In this document: positions 23,864 to 31,279 of the stretch, piece by piece
Position numbering within the stretch: the first letter of the stretch is position 1
Layout: the number at the start of each line of letters is the position of its first letter
Assembly: GCA_002375205.1 (NCBI GenBank)
Contig: DFLL01000035.1
Coordinates: 1 to 39,602 of the forward strand
DNA from: Caryophanales bacterium UBA3620
GTDB lineage: Bacteria > Bacillota_I > Bacilli_A > RF39 > UBA660
Reading direction: 5' to 3'
Length of the DNA stretch: 39,602 bases
Made by a program: the position numbers and the translations under genes
The notes under the pieces: generated by a model
Told to the model about the DNA's origin: nothing
Databases searched by the model: none
What the model saw: the letters and a program-made list of their open reading frames with translations, nothing else

Positions 23864-23898
23864 TAAAAAAAGAAAGTATATCTAAAAAATATACTTTC
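23864..23898 (-). terminator. Attenuator-like terminator in the uraA leader
   Basis: On the minus strand the 10-bp stem GAAAGTATAT/ATATACTTTC (23889-23898 with 23872-23881) is followed by seven T. It lies between the leader ORF, whose last codons form its left arm, and the uraA ribosome-binding site. No alternative antiterminator was identified with certainty. Confidence 0.75.
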
Positions 23899-23989
23899 CA
23901 ATAAATAAAACAGAAATAAGAAAATAAACACCCATATTATAAGCAGCATCTATAAAATTAAGTTGTTTAATCTTATTTCTATACGTCAT
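23882..23989 (-). CDS. 35-aa leader ORF upstream of uraA
   Basis: An ORF of 35 codons (MTYRNKIKQLNF...) with a clear AGGAG ribosome-binding site and a promoter ending about 20 bp before its ATG. The second half is hydrophobic (GVYFLISVLFIGKYIF), so it may insert in the membrane. Its stop codon lies in the loop of the intrinsic terminator and its last codons form the stem, so ribosome position could control terminator formation. It could be a regulatory leader peptide or a free-standing small membrane protein with its own terminator. It is too short for conventional gene calling. Confidence 0.55.
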   Translation of the reverse strand: MTYRNKIKQLNFIDAAYNMGVYFLISVLFIGKYIF

Positions 23990-24008
23990 AATTTTTTACT
24001 CCTATTAA

Positions 24009-24037
24009 ATAATAATACAAATATTTTTATTTGTAAA
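24009..24037 (-). promoter_or_regulatory. Promoter of the uraA leader transcript
   Basis: On the minus strand TTTACA (24032-24037), a 17-bp spacer and TATTAT (24009-24014). Confidence 0.65.
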
Positions 24038-24106
24038 TACTTTTCATAAACATTATAAATAAAAAATAATAAAACGTATCAACATATCAAAATTAACTTT
24101 TTATTA

Positions 24107-24451
24107 TTATTTAGATTTCCCTTTTTTAATTTTTTCTAGCATTTCAGTTAAAAAATAATATTCAGGAGAATCTTCTTCAATATCTTTTAGACTTCTAATT
24201 TTTCCATCCATAAATCTTACATTAGTACTATTTATATTATTAGAATGAATATCTATAAGAGAATAATCACTATTCATAAAAGAAATTTGACTTTGATCAA
24301 AATTTAATTCTATTCCTATTCTAAGATAACCATCTAATTCTTCAATAAAAATTAAAGCACCATTACGGTTGCCATTATTATACTTATCATATAAAGTAAT
24401 AAATGATTCTCTTAACTCATTTAATAAGTCTTGTTTACTATTAATATCCAT
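24107..24451 (-). CDS. Unknown 114-aa protein
   Basis: Starts at the ATG at 24451 (MDINSKQDLLNELRESF), preceded by GGAGG on the minus strand; an upstream TTG lies inside the ribosome-binding site region. A soluble, acidic protein with a likely alpha/beta fold (ALIFIEELDGYLRIGIELNF, then a Lys-rich C-terminal helix). No family recognised. It lies downstream of a candidate small RNA or leader that ends in a terminator at 24499-24520. No terminator is seen between it and the uraA leader promoter, so it may read through into uraA. Confidence 0.7.
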   Translation of the reverse strand: MDINSKQDLLNELRESFITLYDKYNNGNRNGALIFIEELDGYLRIGIELNFDQSQISFMNSDYSLIDIHSNNINSTNVRFMDGKIRSLKDIEEDSPEYYFLTEMLEKIKKGKSK

Positions 24452-24498
24452 AAAAACCTCCAAAATATCATGAACTTAAAATTTGAAACACAAAACAT

Positions 24499-24615
24499 AA
24501 AAATCCTTGAAATCCAAGGAATTAATAACAAAATGGTGCCTGTGAAGAAGAAGTCGAATAACTTTTCTTACAAACTTTAATAGGTAGTAATAACTTACTA
24601 ACTACTAAAATTATA
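24499..24615 (-). ncRNA. Candidate small RNA or leader (about 105 nt)
   Basis: On the minus strand an extended -10 TGATATAAT (hexamer at 24610-24615) predicts a start near 24603. The transcript would begin with a 10-bp hairpin having one mismatch (24581-24604) and end at a compact terminator (TCCTTG/CAAGGA, 24504-24520) followed by T5. No ORF with a ribosome-binding site is seen inside. It may be an independent small RNA or an attenuating leader of the 114-residue gene. It matches no riboswitch I know. Confidence 0.35.
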
Positions 24616-24664
24616 TCATATACTAAATGCTTTGGAACAAAAAATTGTCAAATTTACAATATTT

Positions 24665-24695
24665 TTGTTAAAATTATTTATTTATATGTTAAAAT
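24665..24695 (+). promoter_or_regulatory. Promoter of the 204-aa membrane protein
   Basis: Extended -10 TGTTAAAAT (hexamer 24690-24695) with TTGTTA at 24665-24670, spacer 19. Confidence 0.5.
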
Positions 24696-24718
24696 AAATA
24701 TAGAAAGGTAGGGAAAAA

Positions 24719-25333
24719 ATGAAAATTCATAAGTATGATGATGAATATGCTACAAAAAATGGTACTAACGGAGTAAAAGAGTATCTAATAGCAATTATAG
24801 TTGGAGTTATAGGATTAATAACACCTGCTATATTATTAGGAATTGGAACTATAAATTTTATGTCTGCATTAATAATATGGATTATAGTAATTTTAATTCT
24901 TGTATACTTTATTAGAAAGGCTGGTGTAATTAAAAAATCGTCATTATCAGTTTTAATAGAAAATAAAGACGAATTATACTATATGATGATTACTCCAGAT
25001 TTTAGAGGTAGTATGTTTCCAAAATCTTTTACGGCTTTATTAGCAGGTCCATCTGCTACATTTGTGGAAAACAAGGTTTATGCAGAAATGGTGGCTGCAG
25101 AAATGGCACAAAATGATGAAATAATAACTGCTTTGTTTGATTTATATCAAAAAAACGAAATAAAAACTACATTTGACACTGTTATGCATGGCAAGCCAAT
25201 TTATGTTTCTAAAATTTTAGACAAAAATTTTAAAAACACGCATAAAAAGTTTTATAAAGTTACTTGTGTAAAAGATAATGGTAGAAAAGCAACAATTGAA
25301 ATTCCTAATGTATATCCAACATTTTTTAAATAG
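24719..25333 (+). CDS. Unknown two-helix membrane protein, 204 aa
   Basis: Two adjacent transmembrane helices (about residues 22-44 and 48-66) follow a short polar N-terminus. A ~135-residue soluble domain, probably cytosolic, carries no motif I recognise (SVLIENKDELYYMMITPDFRGSMF, later KFYKVTCVKDNGRKATIEIPNVYP). AAAGGTAGGG upstream supports the start. The stop is immediately followed by the structured RNA region at 25345-25622, so this gene's transcript probably runs into it and ends at its terminator. Confidence 0.75.
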   Translation: MKIHKYDDEYATKNGTNGVKEYLIAIIVGVIGLITPAILLGIGTINFMSALIIWIIVILILVYFIRKAGVIKKSSLSVLIENKDELYYMMITPDFRGSMFPKSFTALLAGPSATFVENKVYAEMVAAEMAQNDEIITALFDLYQKNEIKTTFDTVMHGKPIYVSKILDKNFKNTHKKFYKVTCVKDNGRKATIEIPNVYPTFFK

Positions 25334-25344
25334 TGAATTGGTAC

Positions 25345-25622
25345 TTAAAAGTCGTGGCACGTTTCCGTTTACGATAGCAAATGAAAGTGGCGATAGACTT
25401 TTATAAATATATTTTCATTATGAAGTTTTGAAAATATATAATTGCAATTTAATGCAATTCAAAAAAACATAATTTTGCTTGAACGATAAGTTCTTGCAAA
25501 TTATGTTTTAGGGTTTCAAAAGGAAGTATTCCCTTTGCACATACCTATTGGCTCTGCCAATAGAGAAGTGTGTTTTGTCTATTGGAAATAGATATCATTG
25601 ACGAGCATTGCTCGTTTTTTTT
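25345..25622 (+). ncRNA. Large structured RNA candidate, resembling the raiA (ARRPOF) motif
   Basis: About 280 nt with no ORF but many strong helices in series: 25347-25353/25396-25402 (AAAAGTC/GACTTTT), 25407-25416/25430-25439, 25440-25446/25453-25459, a long 14-bp helix with one bulge (25464-25478/25496-25509) capped by GAAC/GTTC, CTATTGGC/GCCAATAG (25545-25552/25556-25563), and a perfect terminator ACGAGC/GCTCGT with T8 at 25601-25622. The 5' part, with GTCGTGGCACG and GAAAGTGGCGATAGAC, resembles from memory the raiA noncoding RNA common in Firmicutes. No raiA gene is nearby, and no own promoter was identified, so it may be cut from the upstream transcript. That it is a structured RNA is more secure than the family name. 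Confidence 0.65.
25601..25622 (+). terminator. Terminator of the structured RNA
   Basis: A perfect 6-bp GC-rich stem with ATT loop, followed by eight T. Confidence 0.9.
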
Positions 25623-25643
25623 ATTATTTTAATCAATTTTACA

Positions 25644-25672
25644 TTGATTACAGAACAATAGTTTGGTATAAT
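25644..25672 (+). promoter_or_regulatory. Promoter of the 27-aa peptide gene
   Basis: TTGATT at 25644-25649, a 17-bp spacer and TATAAT at 25667-25672 with extended TG at 25664-25665. Confidence 0.75.
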
Positions 25673-25736
25673 TGATTTAGGAACATTTAATAAGTTGGGT
25701 GGAGCCAATCTTCTTGAAAAGAAGGGAAGCGAGAAA

Positions 25737-25820
25737 ATGAACAAGAAGGATTTTTTAATTCTATCTCTAGTAATTATTATCTTCCTTTTACTATTACTGC
25801 TATTTATAGTTCTAATATAA
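25737..25820 (+). CDS. 27-aa hydrophobic peptide, possible type I toxin
   Basis: A 27-codon ORF starting MNKKDFLILSLV and continuing as an almost pure Ile/Leu/Val/Phe helix to the stop: a single-pass membrane peptide. It has a strong promoter, a ~57-nt leader with a CTTCTT/AAGAAG hairpin just before GGGAAGCGAG, and a compact stem after the stop (TCCACCTAA/TTAGGTGGA, about 25827-25856). On the minus strand that stem is followed by a T-rich stretch, so it could terminate an antisense RNA. Size, hydrophobicity, hidden ribosome-binding site and opposing terminator are typical of type I toxin-antitoxin loci, but no antisense promoter was identified. It could simply be a small membrane protein. Confidence 0.5.
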   Translation: MNKKDFLILSLVIIIFLLLLLLFIVLI

Positions 25821-25822
25821 AA

Positions 25823-25943
25823 GAAATCCACCTAACTCAGCAATGATTTAGGTGGAACGTAAATTTTACGGCAACACTCAACGTGCGATTATTAAGTGTT
25901 CCTTTAATATTGTATGAAGTTTCCTTCATCTATATACATAATA
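25823..25943. other. Hairpin-rich intergenic segment after the 27-aa gene
   Basis: It contains the TCCACCTAA/TTAGGTGGA stem, the palindrome CGTAAATTTTACG, and AACACT/AGTGTT flanking a ~16-nt loop. No ORF is convincing on either strand. It may be the 3' untranslated region of the peptide mRNA and the body of an antisense RNA. Confidence 0.4.
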
Positions 25944-25975
25944 ACATAAAAACGACTTTTTTGCAAGGTCGTTTT
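25944..25975 (-). terminator. tmRNA terminator
   Basis: The stem AAAACGAC/GTCGTTTT (25949-25956 with 25968-25975); read on the minus strand it ends in a five-T run. It lies ~35 bp past the tmRNA CCA end. Confidence 0.7.
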
Positions 25976-26011
25976 GCTTTATACTCGAAAAGTTCGAGTT
26001 TCCTATCAATC

Positions 26012-26365
26012 TGGTGGAGTCGAGGGGATTCGAACCCCTGTCCGTAAATAAAGCTATTTAGCCCTCTACAAGATTAGTAGATTATTAGTTTCATAAGTAA
26101 ATAGACAATCTACTATCAAATTTACTTACTAGTTTATAGTTATTCATTATGAAGTCTAAACATAAATCATAATATAGTCTGCTTTATAAGTCCCTATTAA
26201 TTCTCACAGACAAAGAATTAGAGGAACCTGTTGCCGCTATACTAAGCGTATGCAACAGCGCTTCTATAGCTGTTTCCAGTTATGTTTAATTTATCCCCGT
26301 TACGTGGAGAATAAGCGTCTTGCTAGCTAAACACTAATATTTCCGTCGAAGCCAAAAACGACCCC
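26012..26365 (-). ncRNA. ssrA: Transfer-messenger RNA (tmRNA)
   Basis: tmRNA rescues stalled ribosomes and tags the nascent protein for proteolysis. On the minus strand it begins GGGGTCGTTTTTGGCTTCGAC and ends GGTTCGAATCCCCTCGACTCCACCA, so the acceptor helix, T-arm and encoded CCA are all present in one piece (354 nt, not permuted). In the mRNA-like part the frame before the stop in GCT TAG reads SAVAYA; taking GAT as the resume codon, the tag would be DKLNITGNSYRSAVAYA. The resume codon is inferred. A full-consensus promoter lies just upstream and a terminator just downstream. Confidence 0.95.
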
Positions 26366-26376
26366 ATGCACATAGA

Positions 26377-26405
26377 ATTATATCAAACAAGTGTTCTTTT
26401 GTCAA
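26377..26405 (-). promoter_or_regulatory. Full-consensus promoter of ssrA
   Basis: On the minus strand TTGACA (26400-26405), a 17-bp spacer and TATAAT (26377-26382) with extended TGA: the best promoter in the window. Confidence 0.9.
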
Positions 26406-26423
26406 ATTTTTATTGTAAATTTA

Positions 26424-26452
26424 TTGTAATATTTCAAAAATTAATGTATAAT
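26424..26452 (+). promoter_or_regulatory. Promoter of the sipW operon
   Basis: TTGTAA at 26424-26429, a 17-bp spacer and TATAAT at 26447-26452. It is divergent from the ssrA promoter, with 18 bp between the two -35 elements. Confidence 0.75.
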
Positions 26453-26480
26453 TACCTTAGATAAAAATAGGAGTGAGACA

Positions 26481-27149
26481 ATGAATACTAATAATAATAA
26501 CATTGACAAAAATTATTTTGGAGTAAGGCATTATAACGTAAAAATAGTAAAAGAAAAAATAAGTCCTATAAGATTTATAATTAATGTAATATCTTATGCT
26601 GTTTTTATGTGGTTAATACTAATAGGTATAACATTACTTATCTATATAGCAGATACTAAGATAAGAGCGGCTAAAGGAGATTTCACCCCTCCTAAATATA
26701 ATGCTTATGTAGTACTAACAGGATCAATGTTACCTGAAATAGTTCCACAAGATGTAGTAGTAACTAAGAAAATAGAAGGAAAAGACTTAAAAGTAGGAGA
26801 TATCATAACTTTTGTACCATCCGATTCTAGAATATCAAATATAATAGTAACACATAGAATTCTTAATAAATATTATGATGCTACTACTAACAAGTATACA
26901 TATCAAACTAAAGGTGATGCAAACAACACACCAGATTTTACTTTAGCAGAAGATTCTAATGTAATTGGTAAAGTAATATTTAAAATACCAAAAGTAGGGT
27001 ATATACAAGAATTACTGGCTACAAGAGGAGGATTAATAATTGTTGTATTAATACCGGCTTTAATAATATTATCTTATGATATAATGAGATTAGGAAAGAA
27101 TATCGCAAAGGGCAAAAAAAAGAAAACTAAAACAGTAGTAAGAGGGTGA
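26481..27149 (+). CDS. sipW: SipW-type signal peptidase I
   Basis: A 222-residue type I signal peptidase of the archaeal/ER-like class, which in B. subtilis (SipW) processes TasA and TapA. Catalytic residues are visible: Ser82 in GSMLP, His125 in VTHRI (replacing the bacterial Lys), and Asp146 in KGDANNTPD. A transmembrane helix at ~35-58 precedes the catalytic domain and another (~185-205) follows, with a Lys-rich tail. Its neighbours fit: the protein encoded two genes on (28484) has a SipW-type signal sequence. AGGAG upstream supports the ATG. It is the first gene of a four-gene operon. Confidence 0.92.
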   Translation: MNTNNNNIDKNYFGVRHYNVKIVKEKISPIRFIINVISYAVFMWLILIGITLLIYIADTKIRAAKGDFTPPKYNAYVVLTGSMLPEIVPQDVVVTKKIEGKDLKVGDIITFVPSDSRISNIIVTHRILNKYYDATTNKYTYQTKGDANNTPDFTLAEDSNVIGKVIFKIPKVGYIQELLATRGGLIIVVLIPALIILSYDIMRLGKNIAKGKKKKTKTVVRG

Positions 27150-27154
27150 TATAA

Positions 27155-28468
27155 ATGTCTAAGACAAATAAATTTCATGTAAAAGAAATAAAAGATGAAG
27201 TAAATGTAACCGTCGAAGAAGAGAGAAAAGACCATTCACCCTTTTTTCTCTTGTTTAAGAGAAATAAATGGTTATGGTATGTTTTATTTCTATTATTAGC
27301 TTTAATAATATCGATAATAACAATATATGCTATAAGTAAGAATTTAGGCTCATCAAAGAAAGTAGAATATGACACAAGTGGAGTATTAGTATCATTTGAT
27401 GAAGAAAATAAAAGTATTTTAAATGGTGTACCAATAACTGAAGCATACGCATCTAAATTATTTGATTCATCAGTAGCAAATGAAATAAATAAAGGAGTTG
27501 TAATAAAAGTAAAAGAAGTTACTTTTGAACTAGGAAAAATAATCTTTTACTCAGATAAAACAGCCTTAATAAAATATGATAATGGAAACTATGTAAAAGT
27601 AAAAGCACTAAATAATGATTATGGTGTTGAAGAAGATGGTACAATAAAAAGTAAAGCAGAAGCAAATAATGTATCATATGAATCAAAAGATAATAACGAT
27701 TTAGGAATAAAATTATTATATCTATCAGATGGAACAGTAGAAATAACTAAAGATAATATGGTGTTTTTACTTAGAAATACCGATTTAACAAGCAATCCTG
27801 AAGAATTTTATACCAATTTAAGTGGAGTATCTGCTCCAATAAAAGAAGAAAGTAAAAAATATTATTCTGATGGAACAATAAAAGAAGATAACTATTTAAT
27901 TGTAGATGGTACTAAACATTATCCTACTAAAGAAGAAACAATTCATGATGATATAAAAATAATATATTATGATAATGGTTATGCGGAAGTAATTCAAGGA
28001 GACTTAGATATAATAGTACAAAAAAGTGAACATATAAAATATGATGATAATATTTTTGAAATAGTAGATGGAACTAAAGAAGTAAATATAAAAGACTTTA
28101 TTGATATAAAATCATTAGAATTAAATAATAAAAATAATAAAGAAATGAATTATATCATAGTACTAGAAGAAACAGATAATTATGCTAAGCATAAAGCCAG
28201 TAGAAGATTACCTAATGAATATGTAAACTATAGTATTTATCTAAATGGTAATAAAATAAATGGAACTTTAGATAATAATATAAAAGATTCATCAAGATAT
28301 GAAGGATTAGAACTTAATAATAATACATATTTATTATATGAAGGTAAATTAAAATCATTAGAACAAACAGATATAAAAATAGGATTATGGATAAGTTATG
28401 AAAATATAACAAATGAATATATGAATAGTGCATTAATTGGTACATTAAAAGTATATGTAGAAGAATAA
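27155..28468 (+). CDS. Membrane-anchored extracellular protein of the SipW operon, 437 aa
   Basis: I do not recognise a named family. An N-terminal cytosolic stretch of ~38 residues is followed by one transmembrane helix (~40-62), then ~370 extracytoplasmic residues predicted mostly beta. There are internal similarities around YSDGT/YYDNGYAEV-type units (LLYLSDGTVEITKDN, KKYYSDGTIKEDN, IIYYDNGYAEVIQGD), suggesting repeated small beta modules. The C-terminal ~95 residues (IKIGLWISYENITNEYMNSALIGTLKVYVEE) look like a TasA-type beta-sandwich end. The start lies 5 nt after sipW and the next gene follows after 15 nt, so it is co-transcribed. An anchor or accessory for the secreted TasA-like protein, analogous to TapA, is an inference. 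Confidence 0.8.
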   Translation: MSKTNKFHVKEIKDEVNVTVEEERKDHSPFFLLFKRNKWLWYVLFLLLALIISIITIYAISKNLGSSKKVEYDTSGVLVSFDEENKSILNGVPITEAYASKLFDSSVANEINKGVVIKVKEVTFELGKIIFYSDKTALIKYDNGNYVKVKALNNDYGVEEDGTIKSKAEANNVSYESKDNNDLGIKLLYLSDGTVEITKDNMVFLLRNTDLTSNPEEFYTNLSGVSAPIKEESKKYYSDGTIKEDNYLIVDGTKHYPTKEETIHDDIKIIYYDNGYAEVIQGDLDIIVQKSEHIKYDDNIFEIVDGTKEVNIKDFIDIKSLELNNKNNKEMNYIIVLEETDNYAKHKASRRLPNEYVNYSIYLNGNKINGTLDNNIKDSSRYEGLELNNNTYLLYEGKLKSLEQTDIKIGLWISYENITNEYMNSALIGTLKVYVEE

Positions 28469-28483
28469 AAGAAAGGTGATAAT

Positions 28484-29896
28484 ATGAAAAAAAGAAAGAA
28501 AGTATTATTTGGAATAATAGTATCAATAGTATTAGCAGTTACTGCTATTGTCATAACTTTATCTTCTACTAGTGCATTATTTACACATAGTGATACAAGT
28601 ACCAGAAGAAATAATTATAATACAGGAATATTATCCATAACAGCAATATCAAAATCAGATGTAATATCACTAGATAATACTCTACCTATGTCTGATGAAC
28701 AAGGAATAGCTCAAGATCCATATATTTTCACAGTAAAAAATAATGGTAATGTCGATTATCAATTTGATATTCAATTATTATCTACTACAGCCAATACCTT
28801 TGATCCACAATATATCAAAATAAAAGTAGATAATGATGAAGTAACAACATTAAGTGCTTTAACAGATAGCAAAATAAAAACAAACTTATCACTAGCAGCC
28901 CAACAATCAATAGATGTATCAATTAAAGTATGGTTAGATATAAATACTCCTAATACTCAAATAGGAAAAACATTTACATCACAGTTAGTAATAAATGGCG
29001 TAGCAGTATCACCAACAACTAACTATGGAGTATCTGCTGCTGCATATATAACAAATCTATATAATAATGCTAATAAAACAGTTGTACAAAATAATAATAT
29101 TGATTATAATTATGCAACATCAGTATCTTTAATGAATGATAGACTAGGAGGTACTACTAAAGACTTAAATGCCGGTAATATTCGTTACTATGGAGCTAGT
29201 CCTAATAACTATATATTATTTAACTGTAGCGATTATTCAAATCAAACAAGCGAGACATGTGAACAATGGCGAATAATTGGTGTATTTGACAATATGATTA
29301 AAATAATGAGGCAAGAAACAATAGACAGTTTAACTTGGGATAATACTAACTCTAACAATTGGGGAAATTCCTCTCTTAGTGATTATCTAAATAATGGTAA
29401 TTATTGGATGGTAAATATAAATGATCAATCTAAAACCATGGTTGCGGACATAAATTGGGATTTGGGATCATCTCATAATCCAGCAGCGGATTTTTCAAAT
29501 AACTATTATAGTTCAGAAAAATTATATCAAAATTATTTGGGAGTTAAAACTTGGAATGGTAAAATTGGATTAATTCATCTTTCTGATTATGGTTACTCAA
29601 GCGATTTTAATATTTGCACTGGTGAATTAAGTAACTATGATAGTATTATAAATTGTGCCAATAGTAATTGGATATTTAACTTACCAAAAAATCAAGATAG
29701 TAAACTTTTGACTCTTGACAGTGCATATGATAACGAAAAAAAAATATTTGTAATTAATTATTCAAATGGAAATGTTGTTTATAATGACATAAATGCAAAC
29801 TCATCAGGTGAAGTTAAGCCTGTTCTTTATCTAAATGCAGATGAGAGTATTGCATCTGGAACTGGAACAAGTTTAGATCCATATAAGCTTAGATAA
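28484..29896 (+). CDS. TasA-like secreted protein with C-terminal DUF6273-like domain
   Basis: The N-terminal 35 residues are a SipW-dependent signal sequence (KKRKK, a long hydrophobic core, then SSTSALFT with cleavage probably after STSA). Residues ~36-175 form a TasA/CalY-like beta domain: FTVKNNGNVDYQFDIQL, then SIDVSIKVWLDINTPNTQIGKTFTSQLVING. A linker leads to a C-terminal domain (~200-470) with N-YILFNCSDY, EQWRIIGVFDNMIKIMRQE, SLSDYLN, GKIGLIHLSDYGY and VKPVLYL...GTGTSLDPY, a pattern I associate with DUF6273-like surface proteins. At least four Cys may form disulfides. Expected to be released or fibre-forming at the cell surface. The combination is unusual relative to TasA of 261 residues. 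Confidence 0.82.
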   Translation: MKKRKKVLFGIIVSIVLAVTAIVITLSSTSALFTHSDTSTRRNNYNTGILSITAISKSDVISLDNTLPMSDEQGIAQDPYIFTVKNNGNVDYQFDIQLLSTTANTFDPQYIKIKVDNDEVTTLSALTDSKIKTNLSLAAQQSIDVSIKVWLDINTPNTQIGKTFTSQLVINGVAVSPTTNYGVSAAAYITNLYNNANKTVVQNNNIDYNYATSVSLMNDRLGGTTKDLNAGNIRYYGASPNNYILFNCSDYSNQTSETCEQWRIIGVFDNMIKIMRQETIDSLTWDNTNSNNWGNSSLSDYLNNGNYWMVNINDQSKTMVADINWDLGSSHNPAADFSNNYYSSEKLYQNYLGVKTWNGKIGLIHLSDYGYSSDFNICTGELSNYDSIINCANSNWIFNLPKNQDSKLLTLDSAYDNEKKIFVINYSNGNVVYNDINANSSGEVKPVLYLNADESIASGTGTSLDPYKLR

Positions 29897-29917
29897 AACA
29901 ACTAGGGGAGAAGTGTT

Positions 29918-31213
29918 ATGAAAAAGGAAGAAAAAGAAGAAAAGAAAAAAAATATAAAGAAAAATATAAATGTTGAGGAAAAATCTAATATTATTGATAA
30001 ATTAAAAGAAAGAATAAGAAATAAAGATAAAGAAAGCTTTAATTTAAAGGAAGTAATTATTATTATGCTTTTTTCTTTTTGTATAGGAATAGTCTTATGC
30101 TTTAGCTTATTTAGTATACTAGTAGGTAAAAACTACTTTAAAGTTATTCATGATTTAGATAAAGTAATCGATACATATTATGCTATTGTGGATAACTACT
30201 ATGGAGAACTAGACAAGAACTCTTTAGTAGAAGGTGCTGTTGAAGGTATGATATCAAGAGTAGGTGACACATTTACTAGTTATGCTGATACTGATACTAC
30301 CGAATCTTTCAATGAAAAAATTAATGGTAGTTATGAAGGAATAGGATGTTCAGTAGCTACCTATACAGATGGTACGATAGTGGTAGTTTCTGTCTTTGAA
30401 GATAGTCCTGCTAAAAAAGCTGGTCTAGAGGTAGGAGATATTATCCTTAAAGTAGACGGAGAAAGTTACGAAGGTAAAAATAGTATTGATATATCTAACT
30501 ATATAAAAGATAGTGGTAAAGATAAAGTAGTAATAACTATTAAAAGAAATGATGAAGAAAAAGATATTACTATTAACTTAAGTAAAGTTGAAATACCATA
30601 TGTAAATGGTGAAATACTGGAGGCTAATGATAAGAAGATAGGTTATATATCTATATCATTATTTGCAGGTACTACTTATAAACAATTTGAAAATAAATTA
30701 AAAGAATTAGAAAAAGAAGATATTACTGGATTAATTATTGATGTTAGATCTAATTCAGGTGGATATCTATCTTCAGTTACTGATATATGTAGCTTATTCT
30801 TAAATAAGGGAAGTATTATCTATCAGTTAGAAGATACTTCTGGTACTGTTAAGAAAAAGGATATTACGAAAGAAAAGAGAACTTACCCAGTAGCGGTACT
30901 AATCAACAAAGAAAGTGCTTCAGCTTCTGAAATACTTGCATCCGCTATTAAAGAAAGTTATAAAGGATTAGTTGTAGGTACTAATAGTTATGGTAAAGGA
31001 ACAGTCCAACAAACTAAGAAATTATTAGACGGCAGCATGATAAAATATACTACTCAAAAATGGTTAACTCCTGATGGTAATTTTATCAATGAAGTAGGAG
31101 TAACTCCAACCAATATCGTAGAATTATCTGAAGAATATTTTGAAAATCCAAGTAGAAGTACAGATAATCAATTACAAGAAGCATTAAACTTACTTACAAC
31201 TGATAATGAATAA
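29918..31213 (+). CDS. S41 C-terminal processing protease (CtpA/CtpB type)
   Basis: A 431-residue PDZ-containing serine protease. A Lys/Glu-rich cytosolic N-terminus (~45 residues) precedes one transmembrane helix (~48-68). A PDZ domain (~130-210; YEGIGCSVATYTDG, SPAKKAGLEVGDIILKVDG) and an S41 core (GLIIDVRSNSGGYLSSVTDI) follow. The catalytic pair is Ser335 (SASASE) and Lys360 (SYGKGTVQ), 25 residues apart as in known Ctp enzymes. In Bacillus CtpB acts in sporulation signalling and CtpA-type proteins trim envelope proteins. Here it ends the SipW operon, 21 nt after the TasA-like gene with no terminator between, so processing of those surface proteins is plausible. AGGGGAG supports the start. 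Confidence 0.93.
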   Translation: MKKEEKEEKKKNIKKNINVEEKSNIIDKLKERIRNKDKESFNLKEVIIIMLFSFCIGIVLCFSLFSILVGKNYFKVIHDLDKVIDTYYAIVDNYYGELDKNSLVEGAVEGMISRVGDTFTSYADTDTTESFNEKINGSYEGIGCSVATYTDGTIVVVSVFEDSPAKKAGLEVGDIILKVDGESYEGKNSIDISNYIKDSGKDKVVITIKRNDEEKDITINLSKVEIPYVNGEILEANDKKIGYISISLFAGTTYKQFENKLKELEKEDITGLIIDVRSNSGGYLSSVTDICSLFLNKGSIIYQLEDTSGTVKKKDITKEKRTYPVAVLINKESASASEILASAIKESYKGLVVGTNSYGKGTVQQTKKLLDGSMIKYTTQKWLTPDGNFINEVGVTPTNIVELSEEYFENPSRSTDNQLQEALNLLTTDNE

Positions 31214-31217
31214 ATAG

Positions 31218-31245
31218 ATTGATACAATTATTTGTATCAATTTTT
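31218..31245 (+). terminator. Terminator of the sipW operon
   Basis: A perfect 10-bp stem (31218-31227 with 31232-31241) with a 4-nt loop, then T5. Confidence 0.85.
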
Positions 31246-31279
31246 ATATAAAAAAACATATACTTTATTGGTGATATAC

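Noticed and set aside
25345..25622. 6S RNA, SRP RNA or T-box
   Set aside because: No long central-bubble hairpin, no SRP helix 8 consensus and no T-box GGTGG sequence; several consecutive helices fit a raiA-like RNA better.
31257..31264. Sigma-E promoter for cwlJ
   Set aside because: The -10 is one base from consensus, but no acceptable -35 is found at the right spacing; not listed as a feature.
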